A stretch of DNA of 64,000 nucleotides from Mucilaginibacter pineti (lineage in GTDB: Bacteria; Bacteroidota; Bacteroidia; Sphingobacteriales; Sphingobacteriaceae): NCBI RefSeq assembly GCF_900101875.1, contig NZ_FNAI01000001.1, forward strand, positions 1 to 64,000, given 5' to 3'. The notes beneath the pieces are model-generated. The model was not told the DNA's origin, did not search any database, and was given only the letters and a program-made list of their open reading frames with translations. Positions 1 through 11,300 of the stretch are shown here, one piece after another. The stretch's first letter is position 1; each line of letters opens with the position of its first letter. Made by a program: the position numbers and the translations under genes.

Positions 1-49
1 CAGAGCCGATGGTACTGCGGTAAAACGTGGGAGAGTAGGTCGGTGCCCA
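1..49 (+). rRNA. rrf: 5S ribosomal RNA, 3' end (partial)
   Basis: The first ~49 bases match the conserved 3' part of bacterial 5S rRNA: the CAGAGCCGATGGTACTGC block and the GTGGGAGAGTAGGTCGGTGCC closing strand. The 5' part lies outside the window, so this is the tail of an rRNA operon transcribed rightward. An intrinsic terminator follows at once. The exact 3' end is uncertain by a few bases. Confidence 0.9.
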
Positions 50-59
50 ATCTTAAATC

Positions 60-93
60 AAGCCCTTGCTGGAAACAGTTAAGGGCTTTTTTT
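60..93 (+). terminator. Intrinsic terminator of the rRNA operon
   Basis: An 8-bp perfect stem (AAGCCCTT at 60-67 with AAGGGCTT at 81-88) encloses a 13-base loop and runs into a T-rich tract. It sits about 10 bases after the end of the 5S rRNA, where an rRNA operon terminator is expected. Confidence 0.88.
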
Positions 94-105
94 ATTAGCC
101 GGCAT

Positions 106-318
106 TTGGGTCATTAGTCATTGGGTCATTAAGTCATTGGGTCATTGATCCTGACCTAATAAAATTTCCCCTAACTGTTCACGTTCATAACACCCTGAAC
201 TCCCGTGAACACTTAATATCTCGTTATAATCAGGCTATTAACTGTTTAACACTACTGGTAAATCAATGGCACCATGTAAATATCGGTCATTGGGTTATTG
301 GGTATCAGGTCATTGATG
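106..318. repeat. Degenerate GTCATTGGGTCATT short repeats in the 5S-CHC2 gap
   Basis: The non-coding stretch between the 5S terminator and the CHC2 gene (94-403) holds several imperfect copies of a TCATTGGG / GTCATT unit. They cluster at 106-150 and recur at about 288-318. Near 370-400 there is also a low-complexity TTTTACCTTTAACTTTTAGCC run. Copies are short, uneven and lack regular spacers, so this is not a CRISPR array. No function can be read from the sequence. Confidence 0.6.
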
Positions 319-403
319 TGATTCCCCGGTTAACCTAATCCCCGCTCTTCGATCCATACACTGCCGCACCTTTTGCCTTTTACCTTTAACTTTTAGCCTT
401 CTT

Positions 404-706
404 TTATGATCCTTTTGTAATTAATTGTATAGCTTCTTCCCTGGTTTTGTGTTCAATAGCCATCACAAACTCTACCGGACCTCCGCCTTTACCGCATCCA
501 AAACATTGAAAAATATTTTTCTCGGGTGATACCATTAGCGAGGTAGCCAAATCTTTATGAAATGGGCAGCGCCCCTTCAGGTTTCTGCGGCTTTCTTCTA
601 ATAAAATATATTTGGAAATGATAGTTACCAGGTTGGGTTGAATAGGGGATAATAGGTGGTCTGTTAGCATGAAAGTTAAAGTATAGCCTGCATTGGGCAG
701 GGGCAC
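404..706 (-). CDS. Small stand-alone CHC2 zinc-finger (DnaG N-terminal-like) protein
   Basis: A 100-residue protein consisting almost wholly of a primase-type CHC2 zinc-binding domain. The ligand pattern is Cys47-x2-His50, then Cys68-x2-Cys71, with the usual RCPFHKD and CFGCGKGG contexts and a helix VEFVMAIEHKTREEAIQLI that follows the finger in DnaG. In DnaG this module binds single-stranded DNA, but no TOPRIM polymerase domain follows here and the reading frame simply ends. It may be a relic of a primase or a mobile-element gene, or a real small DNA-binding protein. Met13 (start at 670) is an alternative start that trims a poorly conserved-looking leader. It stands alone between the rRNA operon and a secreted oxidoreductase on the opposite strand. 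Confidence 0.75.
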   Translation of the reverse strand: MPLPNAGYTLTFMLTDHLLSPIQPNLVTIISKYILLEESRRNLKGRCPFHKDLATSLMVSPEKNIFQCFGCGKGGGPVEFVMAIEHKTREEAIQLITKGS

Positions 707-1042
707 AAAAGTACATACACGGGCGGTTCCATACTACCCCAAAACTACCATGTTGAAAAATAAATTACGCTGGCTATTATTCTAATATAGCCTCTGTAAT
801 ATCAATATTACAAATCAAAAAAATGGTCTGACTTTATATGAAGGCTATAATAAGTTCCTTAAAGGCATCGATAGTAATAATCCTATTGCCATCTTGGGGC
901 GCTTTTATTATCTTGTAGCCGATTCAATATTTCAAAATAGCCAATTTTATTTGTATTTACCTCAAAAACCTTTATTCATAAATATGTTTAACTGCGATTT
1001 GAAAAACAGTATTCGCATTTATACAGAAATAAACCAATATCT
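707..1042. other. Intergenic region, divergent promoters expected
   Basis: This 336-bp AT-rich gap lies between the divergently transcribed CHC2 gene (minus) and the beta-propeller/cytochrome gene (plus), so it should carry a promoter for each. I see no perfect TTTG/TAnnTTTG pair, no RNA gene and no strong hairpin. A TATGTTTA near 983 is a one-mismatch -7 candidate without a convincing -33 element. Confidence 0.4.
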
Positions 1043-3721
1043 ATGTTAAAACTTTCCTTTACTTCATTTTTTGTTGTGCTTTTTTTAGGTGTTTGCCAAT
1101 ATTTTAATGGCACTGGTAATCATGAACCTCAACAAAAAATAATTATAGATTCTTCAGTTACACGTCAGGCAGCGTCTGCCAACGTTCATAAAACTTTGGT
1201 TGCTCCGGATGGATTAACACTTACGCGATTTTCGGGCCCGGATCTTACACCAAGTCCCGCTTGTATTGCAGTTGCACCAACCGGGGAAGTGTTTGTTGGG
1301 GTTGATATGATGGGATCATTGGGTCGGGATCCCGGAAAAGGTCACATACTCAGGTTGGTTGATAAAGACAATGATGGAAAAATTGATGAGCATACAGAAT
1401 TTGCCCAGGTTGATAACCCGCGAGGTATTCTTACCATGGGTGACCAGGTTTTTGTGCTGCACACCGTTTTTTCGAAAGAAACGGGTAAGGCAACGGGTAT
1501 GGATCTGGTGGTTTTTGAAGATAAGGACCACGATGGTGTTGCAGACGGCCCCCCTAAACCACTTATTGAACACATAAGTAATGCACATATGCTGGCCGAA
1601 CGCGGAACCGACCATGCCACCAACGGTATCCGCATGGGAATTGATGGCTGGATTTATATAGCTGTTGGCGATTTTGGTTTCCACGATGCTATAGACAGAT
1701 CCGGAAAAAAAATGACCATGCTTGGCGGCGGTATTGTACGCGTACGCCCGGATGGAACGGAAATGGAGATCTACAGTCATGGTACGCGCAATATTTATGA
1801 CGTCGCAATTGACCCATACATGAACATTTTTACCCGTGATAATACCAACGACGGCGGTGGCTGGAACATCCGTTTCTCGCATCAGATCCAATCTGGCGAA
1901 TATGGTTATCCTGAATTATTTCAGCATTTTACCGATGAGATTTTGCCAGCTCTTGCCGATTTAGGTGGAGGATCTGGTACCGGCGCGTTATTTATGGACG
2001 AGCCCAACTGGCCCGAAAAATATAATCACGTTCCGATGATGGCTGATTGGGGAAGAAGTGAGCTTTTTATCCACCGTATTCAACCCGATGGGGCCAGCTT
2101 TAAGCAAAAGGAAGAAGATTTTATCGCGTTGCCTCAAATTACCGATCTGGATATTGATGGTTCGGGGCGACTTTACCTATCGGCATGGGATGGTGCGGGT
2201 TATTCTGGTAATCCCGACAGGGGATATGTGGTACGTGCAGTGCCTACAGATTGGACCTATAAAGCTTTCCCAAACCTGAAAACAGCGTCTCTAGATGATT
2301 TGGCAGGTATGCTTAAATCGGGGAGCGCCGTTGCAAGGTTAAATGCCTCGCAGGAATTAATTACCCGGCCTGCAGAACAAGCCGGTAAGGCGGCGCTGGC
2401 TATCGCATCGGATATTAGCTCACCGTTATATGCACGTGTAGCTGGTTTATATACTTATGCTCAAATATCGCGCGAAAGCGGAATACCTTCTTTAGTACAG
2501 CTTTCGCAGGAAAAGGAGATAAAGGAATTTGCATTGAGGGCCCTTGCCGATAGAAAATGGACTTCAGCTGCTGCAATTCCAATAGAGCCGTTCTTAAATG
2601 CGCTTAAAGATCCATCTGAACGTGTACAGGCGGTAGCCATTATTGGATTGGGGCGACTTGGAAAAGTTGAGGCTGCCAAATCATTATTAGCAACCAAAGT
2701 CCCGGCCAGTTTTGTTGCGCCAGGCAAACAAACAGAAGGACCGCACGCTACGCCAAATTCAGCTATCATACTTCCACATTTGGCGGTTAGGGCGTTGGTA
2801 AGTCTTAACGCGGTGAGTGCCTGTGTTAATGCTGTAGGTACTGAAAATTCAACACTGGCACTTTGGGCCCTGCGCTATATGTATGATAATAAGGCTGTTG
2901 ATGGCTTAGTATCGGCTTATAAACAATCAAAAGATGAGAAGTTGAAAAAACAGATCCTGGTAACATTATCTCGATTGTACAAAAAAGAAGCTGCTTATGA
3001 TGCTTCATGGTGGTGGGGTACCCGGCCCGATTCACATGGCCCTTATTATAAGGGAATCCTTTGGGGCGGTTCTGAGCGGATAGAAAAATTCCTTAAAGCA
3101 GAGCGTTTAAAAGCAAGTACAACAGGCAAACAATTTTTTGCCGATTTAAATGCTCGTAATCAAATGGATATTGCCGGTTTTGGCGGCGAAGAAAAAGTTG
3201 TTGCCGCTAAAGAAGTAAAGGTTGATCTGGAAAAGATCCGCAATAAAAAAGGCCAGATAGGTAAAACTTCTATTGAAGATGTGATGCTGATGATAGCCAA
3301 GATAAAAGGTGATCCTGCAACGGGTAAAGCTCTTTTTGCAAGGCAGGGTTGTATTGCATGCCATAGTATAACCAGGGGCGAAAAGCTCAAAGGCCCTTTT
3401 ATGGGGCAAATTGGATCTATCATGAACCGTCAGCAAATTGCCGAATCTATTCTCAAGCCAAGTGCCTCTATTTCACAAGGTTTTGCCACCATTTTGATAA
3501 CAGCCAAGGGGAATAAGAACTACATGGGCTTTATTACCGATGAATCTTCTCAGAAAATTGTTATGCGGGATATTACAGGTTCTGTTTTTACTATTAAAAC
3601 AGCCGATATTCTTACCCGTAAGGAAATGAAAACATCAATGATGCCTACAGGGCTTGCCAACGCGTTATCCTATGACGAATTTGCATCGTTAGTTACTTTT
3701 CTTTCCCAACAAAAGAATTAA
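1043..3721 (+). CDS. Secreted PQQ-type beta-propeller / HEAT / cytochrome c protein
   Basis: An 892-residue exported protein with a hydrophobic signal segment at about residues 5-22. Residues ~50-405 form a sugar-dehydrogenase-like beta-propeller, with GEVFVGVDMMGSLGRDPGKG, repeated calcium-like DxDxDG loops (DKDNDGKID, DKDHDGVADG), GIRMGIDGWIYIAVGD and HGTRNIYDVAIDP. Residues ~415-740 are alpha-helical HEAT-like repeats (FLNALKDPSERVQAVAIIGLGRLG). The C-terminal ~130 residues are a c-type cytochrome with heme motif CIACH at 770-774 and a possible axial Met near 866. The family is known from Planctomycetes and Bacteroidota and is thought to oxidise sugars or related compounds, passing electrons to its own heme. 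The substrate is unknown and PQQ binding is inferred. It is monocistronic and ends at a hairpin terminator. The beta-propeller at 54111 is a functional analogue with a copper domain instead of heme. Confidence 0.85.
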   Translation: MLKLSFTSFFVVLFLGVCQYFNGTGNHEPQQKIIIDSSVTRQAASANVHKTLVAPDGLTLTRFSGPDLTPSPACIAVAPTGEVFVGVDMMGSLGRDPGKGHILRLVDKDNDGKIDEHTEFAQVDNPRGILTMGDQVFVLHTVFSKETGKATGMDLVVFEDKDHDGVADGPPKPLIEHISNAHMLAERGTDHATNGIRMGIDGWIYIAVGDFGFHDAIDRSGKKMTMLGGGIVRVRPDGTEMEIYSHGTRNIYDVAIDPYMNIFTRDNTNDGGGWNIRFSHQIQSGEYGYPELFQHFTDEILPALADLGGGSGTGALFMDEPNWPEKYNHVPMMADWGRSELFIHRIQPDGASFKQKEEDFIALPQITDLDIDGSGRLYLSAWDGAGYSGNPDRGYVVRAVPTDWTYKAFPNLKTASLDDLAGMLKSGSAVARLNASQELITRPAEQAGKAALAIASDISSPLYARVAGLYTYAQISRESGIPSLVQLSQEKEIKEFALRALADRKWTSAAAIPIEPFLNALKDPSERVQAVAIIGLGRLGKVEAAKSLLATKVPASFVAPGKQTEGPHATPNSAIILPHLAVRALVSLNAVSACVNAVGTENSTLALWALRYMYDNKAVDGLVSAYKQSKDEKLKKQILVTLSRLYKKEAAYDASWWWGTRPDSHGPYYKGILWGGSERIEKFLKAERLKASTTGKQFFADLNARNQMDIAGFGGEEKVVAAKEVKVDLEKIRNKKGQIGKTSIEDVMLMIAKIKGDPATGKALFARQGCIACHSITRGEKLKGPFMGQIGSIMNRQQIAESILKPSASISQGFATILITAKGNKNYMGFITDESSQKIVMRDITGSVFTIKTADILTRKEMKTSMMPTGLANALSYDEFASLVTFLSQQKN

Positions 3722-3745
3722 CAATAGCTGGGGTAACACAATATT

Positions 3746-3781
3746 AAGGGTGGGAAACAGAATAGTTTACCCGCCCTTTTT
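3746..3781 (+). terminator. Intrinsic terminator after the beta-propeller/cytochrome gene
   Basis: The arm AAGGGTGGGAAAC pairs with GTTTACCCGCCCTT, with one bulge and one G-T pair, followed by TTTTT. It begins 25 bases after the stop at 3721 and abuts the stop of the convergent Fn3 gene at 3783, so it may also separate the two converging transcripts. Confidence 0.75.
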
Positions 3782-3782
3782 A

Positions 3783-5303
3783 TTAATTAACCTGCAATAT
3801 ATTACTTCCGCCGCTTTCTATATTATCGGTGTTTATTGCTTTTAGCTGGTAGATGTTCAGTTGGCCAGGTGTATAATTTTGGGTAGCTATCATGTCTTTT
3901 CCGGTTGATATGGTATCTGTTAGTACAAAATTTTTGCCGTTATATTTATATAAATGATATTCTTTAATGGTTGAGGTTTCACTTATTAACCATTTGATAG
4001 TTAGTTTGTTATTTATTATTCCAGCCTTTAAATTTTGCGGACCGAAGGCTTTTTCAAACGCGTTGTTGTAGGTATATGGCAAACTAAGGTCGCTTCGCTT
4101 ATCGCCATTTAGGGCCTTTACTTTGTAGGTGTCGCCATCGTGGGGTTTTGCGATTACCATGTAGTTTGTGTTGGAGATAATAAAGCCCGGTAACTGTTTG
4201 AAAATGTTTTCATTAGCTTTCTTCAGGTAAACCGCATAACCGGCAACTTCTTTTAGTCGTGCGCTGTCTACAGACCATGCCAGGTTATAAACTGTATCAT
4301 TAGCGGTAATAATGCGCAGATCCTGCGGTGCGGGTATTTTAACCGGATTGTTTATATAGGTAACTGATACAGTATCAGAGGCTTTACTTAAATCAAAGGA
4401 GTTACTTTCGGCAACTATGGTGTACTGATAAGTTTGATTGGATAAAAGCGTACTGGTCGAATCTTTCCATTCGTATTTATTGGTTTCATTTTTTGTTATA
4501 AGGGTAGTTGCGTTAACAAAATCGCCTGTATTATTAGTGCGTTTTTTAATGTAAAAGCCTCTGGCTTTGGTATCTATGTTACTCCAGCTAAGCATGATGC
4601 TTTTATCTTTTTGCTGCGCAGACACATTATAAACCGGCAAGGGGATTATCGGGAACTGCGGAATAACAAATATACTTGCCGAATAAAATACCCTGCCATC
4701 GCTTATGCTGCTCATTGCCAGTCGATAAAAGAAGGGTTCATTGGCATCGTGTACCTTATCTGTATAACTGTTTTCTGAGTTTGATAGTACGGCGATGGCA
4801 GTATAGCCATCAGCTTTTTTGCGGCTGCGCTCAAGGACGATATTACGGGCACTGTATCCATATTTAATAGTCCAGGTAAGGTTGATGTTATTGGTGCCTT
4901 TGGTGTTAACAGCCTTAAATAATGTGGCTACGGCTCTCGTGTCGGGGGCATAGGCGTACGTCCATACATCGTCAGTACGCAACAGTGTGGTGTCAGCACG
5001 CGTCAGCAGGCGGTATTGGTAAACACCGGGTGCTTTTTGGGTGGTAGTGTCCAGGTAATGCCAAATTTTGCTGGTGGCTATTTTCTTTTTCGACTTTAGC
5101 AGTACATCGCCATCGGCACCCTTGCGGTAAATGGTTATGGATACGCTATCTAATTTTGCAATCACCTGAGGGCGGTAGGCCAGCAGTATATTGCCGCCGC
5201 TATATTTGGCAGAGAGTGCGGCACTATCAACTTTAACAACTTTTTGCTGGGCAAACGCGGATGCTGTAAACAACGCAAACGCTATGATGATAATATTTTT
5301 CAT
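3783..5303 (-). CDS. Secreted fibronectin type III-like repeat protein
   Basis: A 506-residue protein with a clear signal peptide (hydrophobic core IIIIAFALFTASAF, then AQQ). The rest is about four or five beta-sandwich repeats of Fn3 character, seen in recurring patterns such as INLTWTIKYGYSARNIVLERS, IMLSWSNIDTKARGFYIKKR, YNLAWSVDSARLKEVAGYAVYLKK and LTIKWLISETSTIKEYHLYK, each followed by a Y-x-V/L-x-A strand. There are no catalytic motifs and no recognisable type IX C-terminal sorting domain. It starts 12 bp after the stop of the 2056-residue gene and is the last gene of that set, so it is probably co-expressed. Inferred role: extracellular or periplasmic adhesive or scaffold partner of the giant protein. 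The specific function is unknown. Confidence 0.8.
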   Translation of the reverse strand: MKNIIIIAFALFTASAFAQQKVVKVDSAALSAKYSGGNILLAYRPQVIAKLDSVSITIYRKGADGDVLLKSKKKIATSKIWHYLDTTTQKAPGVYQYRLLTRADTTLLRTDDVWTYAYAPDTRAVATLFKAVNTKGTNNINLTWTIKYGYSARNIVLERSRKKADGYTAIAVLSNSENSYTDKVHDANEPFFYRLAMSSISDGRVFYSASIFVIPQFPIIPLPVYNVSAQQKDKSIMLSWSNIDTKARGFYIKKRTNNTGDFVNATTLITKNETNKYEWKDSTSTLLSNQTYQYTIVAESNSFDLSKASDTVSVTYINNPVKIPAPQDLRIITANDTVYNLAWSVDSARLKEVAGYAVYLKKANENIFKQLPGFIISNTNYMVIAKPHDGDTYKVKALNGDKRSDLSLPYTYNNAFEKAFGPQNLKAGIINNKLTIKWLISETSTIKEYHLYKYNGKNFVLTDTISTGKDMIATQNYTPGQLNIYQLKAINTDNIESGGSNILQVN

Positions 5304-5315
5304 GTTAGTTTATTA

Positions 5316-8300
5316 TTAAAATTTAGGTTTAACACTAAAGCCAAATCCACCGGTATTTTTTTCAAGCCTGAGATCAAGGCCAAAGCCTAATTCACCAACG
5401 CAGTAAACAACTTTGGCTCCTATATCAAACTTAATGTAACCTGTTAGGCCGTCAAGGTATTTTAGTTGAAACTCGCCCGCAGTACTGCTTGATACGCCTA
5501 TGTCGCATACCCCAATACTCATAAGGAAGGCTATAGATGCAAAGGCCTTACCGCCTATAATGATCTCGGTAGTTTTGTCGAAATTAAGGCATACCCTTAC
5601 ATCGGCACCGCCAGAAAATTTGAACGTTGGTACAAAAGAACCCAATAACGGTATATCATGTAACGATGGCCCCGGTATAGTTGGCAGATCCTTTTCACTT
5701 AGCGACTTCATTACGTTTACATAAAAACCTTTAAGTCCGTCATCAATGCCCGGCAGCTCGTTGTACAGGGTTACGCCAAGCAGGTTGTTCTTGATGTAAG
5801 CGGGCAGCGGACCGTCATAATAACCTAAAGCTATGCCGCTCTTAAAGCCGGCGAATATAGGGATAGGGGTTAATTCGGCATTGGTAATAGCGCCGGCAAG
5901 TATAAAGCCGTTGCCGTCTATCTGCATATCAATTGTGCCATCAACAATAGTAACCGGACCAAGTACTACATGAGCCCCGGTGATAGTTAGGGCGCCCTGT
6001 AGTATTTTTTTATCAAAATCAAGGGTGAGGGCCAAACCGCCGAAAGGCGTTTCAATACCATCAAGCTTAATGGCTTTTTTCGAATCCGCATCGTTTGATA
6101 TAGCGCCGTTCACAACAAAATCTATCAGGTCGCCACCGTCTTTCAAAACGTTTCTTGTGCCGCCTGCCGCAGTAAATCCTTCTGGTTTGGCGGTGAATTT
6201 TACAAGATCCCAGGCGTTGTTCTGCACGCGTGAACCTCCATATTTTATGGTCATCCTCTTGGTCGATCCAATGAGCCTTTCCTCGGGTTTAATTACCAGT
6301 ACCGTATTATCAGGTACCTTGGTAATAGTGGCCGTTACCTTAACACCATCGCCCGGGGTATTCTTATACATGATCATATCGCCGGTGGTGGTGAACAGGT
6401 TATTCTCCAGCCTGAAGCTATTGCCGTTAAACTTAACCTTACCCGGCAGTTCCAGGTCGGTTTGTAATTTCTCTACTGTACAAACCACGTTATTGGCATC
6501 CCGTTTAGGATCGGTAAAGCTTTTGTTGTACCTGAACCTGCCGGTAACATTGGCGGCGCAACCCGGTATATCAAGATCGGTATTACCGATCAGTATAAAG
6601 TTATCGTTCCCTAATTCAATACCGCTAATGGTTTGAGAAACCACATTGAAAAACTTATGCTTAGCCGGATCTACGTTGATGGTTTGATGTATACCATCGC
6701 TGTAGGCGCTTAGCATATTCAGGTTTATCATATCCCAACCCGATATTCCAGGTATATTGCTGATGTAGGCAACCACTTTATTAGCGCTGTTTACGTTTAT
6801 CCTGTAATGCGGTTTCTGATCAAATGTGGCCGCATCGTCATACATGAGGGTTAATTTTGAGCCATAGGTTAAATGCAGCGGGGCAACACCGGCCAAAGTA
6901 ATAGGTTCATTACCCGTTAGTTTATTTTCGCCCAGGTCAACGCGGGTTGGCATAATAATAAGGTTGCTGAGCGGTACCTGCGGTAAATTGGTTTGCAGCT
7001 TGCCATCGGTTACCCTAAAGCCGCCCTGGTTTACTTCATATTGTAACCCGGTACCTGTTATTGACCATTTTTCGAGCGCAATGTTAATTGGGCCAGTATA
7101 CTCGTTCCAGGTAATGTCGTTGTTGGTTACTTTAATGGTACCTGCCGGCATAACGGCGGTTGTTACCAGCGGAATTGTGAGATTTACGTTTGCTTTTATA
7201 TTAAAGCCATCCTTATTTACAAATGAGCCGCCGCCAAGTGTGGCGCTAAAATCATGTACCTTAAAGCTGCTTTGATCATATAAAGCCCTTAACGTATACT
7301 CGCCGGCAACGTCAGTGCAATTAGCCGGTGCCAGTACCGCCGAAGGACTAAGGGGCTTGCCCGGAATGCGCACACCGCTGGTAAACAAAAACTTACCAGT
7401 GTAATTATAGCTAAAATTAAAGCCATCTAATTGCGAGGTTACAAAGCCATTGAGGCTACCGCAGCCATTATTGTTTTGAATGCTTAGCTTTGGATAATCA
7501 TACCGCGTGATAGAGCCGAGCACCTCGCAGCTAAACTGATCAAATGCCAATACCTTAAAGTTGGATGTTTCCAGCGGGATGCTGCTGTTAACCGGTTTTA
7601 TGGTGTTCTCCGATGCCTGGTTTAGAAAGCCTTTCAGATTACCAAATTCCCCTTCATCAAGTTTTACAGGGATATTTTTAAATGGCAGTCTTGCGTTGGC
7701 CAGGGCTGGTTTAAATGTGCTGTTGCCCGGCAGCTTAACAAACGAGCCGCTGATGGTTATATTTTTAGGATCGATGCGTGCCGATTCACTTACTTCCACC
7801 GGTATGCCCCAGATCTCGCCTTTAGCATTCAGCGCTGTTAGCTCAAAATCAACCGAGCCCTGCCCATTAACCCCCATTACCTCTTTACTTTGGCGGATGT
7901 AAGCTTTTGTACCGCTTTTTACTGCATACACTGTTATAGGTAACGGCTGGTTCATGTTAAAATATGAAAGCCATATTTGCCTATCTACAGCACCAGTTAA
8001 AGTGTAATGTCCATTATCATCGGTAAGTGTTTGGTTTTGTACCTCGCCATCCTCGTTTGATCCGGTAACGGTATAAACCCGTGCGCCGGGTATAGCAGCT
8101 TTAGTTTTCGCGTCCCTTACGTAGCCCGAAATGGTTTGCCCTTTTATCAGTGTAATGGTGATTACCTTTGCCAGCTTGCGATTGGCTATGTTAAGGTAAT
8201 CATCTTTGGTTACATAACCATCGGCAACGGTACGTACCCTAAATTCATCAGACGGACTTGCTATTGCAATTTCATTGGTTAGCCCGGTATTTGAGTTGCT

Positions 8301-11300
8301 GGGATAGCAGATGTTTAGGCTTTTCCCAATACTGGTACAGCTTTGTGCAACAGGGTTGCCGTTCTGATCAACAACTTTAAATTGTACACGGTGCAGTTTT
8401 TCTGTAACCCGTATCTCGCCATTGGTGGCTCCTATATTGGAGATCCAGGTGTATGCGCCGCTGGTGCCGATATTCTGGTAAAAGGTTTCGGCAAAGTAAT
8501 TATCAACGGAGGGTACAACTTCTATTTTTGAATAACCGCCGTGACAATTATCAATAGCAAACCAGCCCGACGCCGATGTTTTTACAAACGGCCCGCCATC
8601 AACCCGTACGTTACTCACTATGCCGTCGCCATTTTTGTTCATAACACGACCGATAACCTTGCCCATACCTGTTAATGTTTGCTCTGTTTGCGCCGGAAAC
8701 CGCTCGCCGGGCATTAGCAATTGCTTGTAGGTGCCAACAAGGTGATCGTAATAGCCGCTCTTTGATATAATGATGGTACGCAGCGGGCCAACAACTTTAT
8801 TTACACCAGCCTGGTATTCGGTTTTTACCGCTAAATCGGTAAGGTGTATGTAGCCATTATCATCGGTAGGTACTTCGTAATATTGCGGGATGGTGTTTGC
8901 ATTCTTATATTCCCAAATTTTTACAGTAGCACCTTGCACACCCTTGGTAATACCCTGCTGGGTAGAAATTGCCCGCATATAGATCTCGGGATTTTTAGGC
9001 TGCAATACCATATTTGCGACAGCTGTAGTTACCTTGAAATTTGAGTTAAATACCCATGTTGGTACTGGGCCGCCAAAATCTCCGCCCACCTGGTAATCCG
9101 CACCGTTTATGTCCTTGCCAGAAGGTTTTATATATTCAGATTGAACTTTATAGGATAAGCTCCCTTCAAAGGGATTGTTCATGGAACTGGCCGTATGCTT
9201 ATGTATAGGCAGCAGGTTGGTAAAATGCGCCCAGCCGTTGGCATCGGTTTTCACGATATCAACAACAGGTAATGATTCCCCTCCAACATTGTCCTGGATG
9301 TTGGCATAGTTTTCACTGTTTCCTTCTGCAGGCATAGTTTCAGGGTCGTCTTCCATATCAATATCGTAACCAACATTATGGGCACCATCGCCCAGTAGTT
9401 TTATAAATTTATGGGTATCAAGCATCTGTACCGGGTAATTTGGCAATACCGATCCCGGTTGTAAAGCCTGATCCTTTATTTTAGGATCAGTTTTTAACTG
9501 TACATCCGCGTTGTAGGAATTTACAAACACTACCTCATCGGGCAGGGTCATAGCTTGTCCCGCTTTTGGGAACATTAAAATATCCGGGCTGCAATAATAG
9601 TTGTGTTCATCCTTTAAAACTAATTGTATAACCCCGTAGCAATTTAAGCCCGATGAACTTTCCTTGCCCATATAACCCAATTTGTAATTGTTGAGGAATT
9701 TAAAGCTAAAGCTGCCATCGGTTGCTGTTTTTGAACCCAGGCTGTTGATGATAACGTTGTAGTTAAAGTTAAAGCCGCCAATATTCATAACATGGGTGGA
9801 AAAACCGCCATTAAACATGGCTTTGGGTTCTTTAAAATCATCCAGGTTTTGAGGGTTATCGCTGGTGGTTTGCAAAATGGCATACCTGAAGTATAGCTTT
9901 ACGTTTTTAAGCGCTTTTGAATTTTTATTGTTGAACCGGCCGTTGGCCACAAAATCGGGATAGGGCGCGTCATTAGGCATCGGTATAGATACATTTAATG
10001 GCTCGGGAATTTGTTTCATTACAGTTTTTGGAGGCAGGGTAAAGCTGGCGCTGTTAGGTACTTCGCCCACGTTTTTAAACCTGTAAAACAGCTTTCCGTT
10101 AATGGTGCTGGTAATAGGCGGCGGCAGGTTTGCCTGCGAAATAGTATTAGGAATGCTTTTGTAGGTGAATATCACTACCTGGCTTTTACCCAGGTTGCTA
10201 AAGCGGTAGTTTGAACCACCGAGCACCTTGGTGGTGATCTGTACAGCATAAGTAGCGCCCGAATCAAGCTTAATTTTGTGGTTATTACTATTTCCATTTG
10301 GATTATAAACCATATTTAATGCGCTTGGCGACAATATTTCATAATTAGTGGCCGTGGTAGAATCATTTACAATTAACTGCGTATTGTTATCGAGCGCAAT
10401 GGCCGGTGTAATACCCTTTGTTAACTTGCTTATTTTTATCCCATATTGAACCGGGCCGGAAATTGCATCGGCGCTTACCCAGGTAATATTGGTATTAGGC
10501 TGTGCATAAGAACCATACAAGTTTTTAACAGCAGTTAATGACGCGTTTGCCAAAGGAGATGTTATTTGCGGGGCAGGCAGCACAACTTCGGGCAGCGAAT
10601 AGGTAAAAACATTGGCGCCGCTAACACCATCGTTTTTAAAAACCACCTTACCGGCGGCATCATATGATTTTACCCGCCAGGCATACCGCTTGTTAAGTTT
10701 AAAAGGAGGATCGCCGAGGGTGCTTACATAAGTTAGTCCGTTAGTGATTTTATTTATCATCGGGAACGATGTTGAATTTAAAACCTGGTTGGGATTTGCT
10801 GCCACATCGGGCATTTCGGCAACCTGTAAAATATACTGGGTGCTAAGCGCTACAAAACCCGCGTTGGCCCATACAAATTGTACATTTTGAGGGTTTAGTG
10901 CGGTTATTTTTCCGTTTTGCAGTGGCCCAAGTAAAATGGGGGGCTCGGGATAGGCAATGGTAATAAGACTGCAGCCCAACGGCGCCGATGAAGACAATAC
11001 TCTGCCCGTGCCCATATCAACAGCTGTTACGCAAAGAGTATAATTGCCTTCGGGCAGGCGCGATGTGTAAATGAGCCTGCTTTTATCAACCCCATAAACG
11101 TTGAGCGAGTTAATGTCGAAGATATCTCTCAACGCGGTGCCATTCATTTGCTTGTGCTCGTTGGGGCCTAAAATGATAGGGTTTGCAGGTACATAATTTG
11201 ATTTGGTGGTTATCCGGATACCGTTATCGCCGCTAAGCCGGCCAACCAGTTTAATTTTTAAAGGTGTTGCGGTGAGGTTATTTATCATAAAGAAAACCTT

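Noticed and set aside
106..318. CRISPR-like short repeats after the 5S rRNA
   Set aside because: Units are degenerate, lack spacers of even length, and no cas gene is near.
5980..6636. Plus-strand reading frame of ~218 codons opposite the giant gene
   Set aside because: It is the antisense shadow of the beta-rich 2056-residue coding sequence, with no start context, signal or family features of its own.
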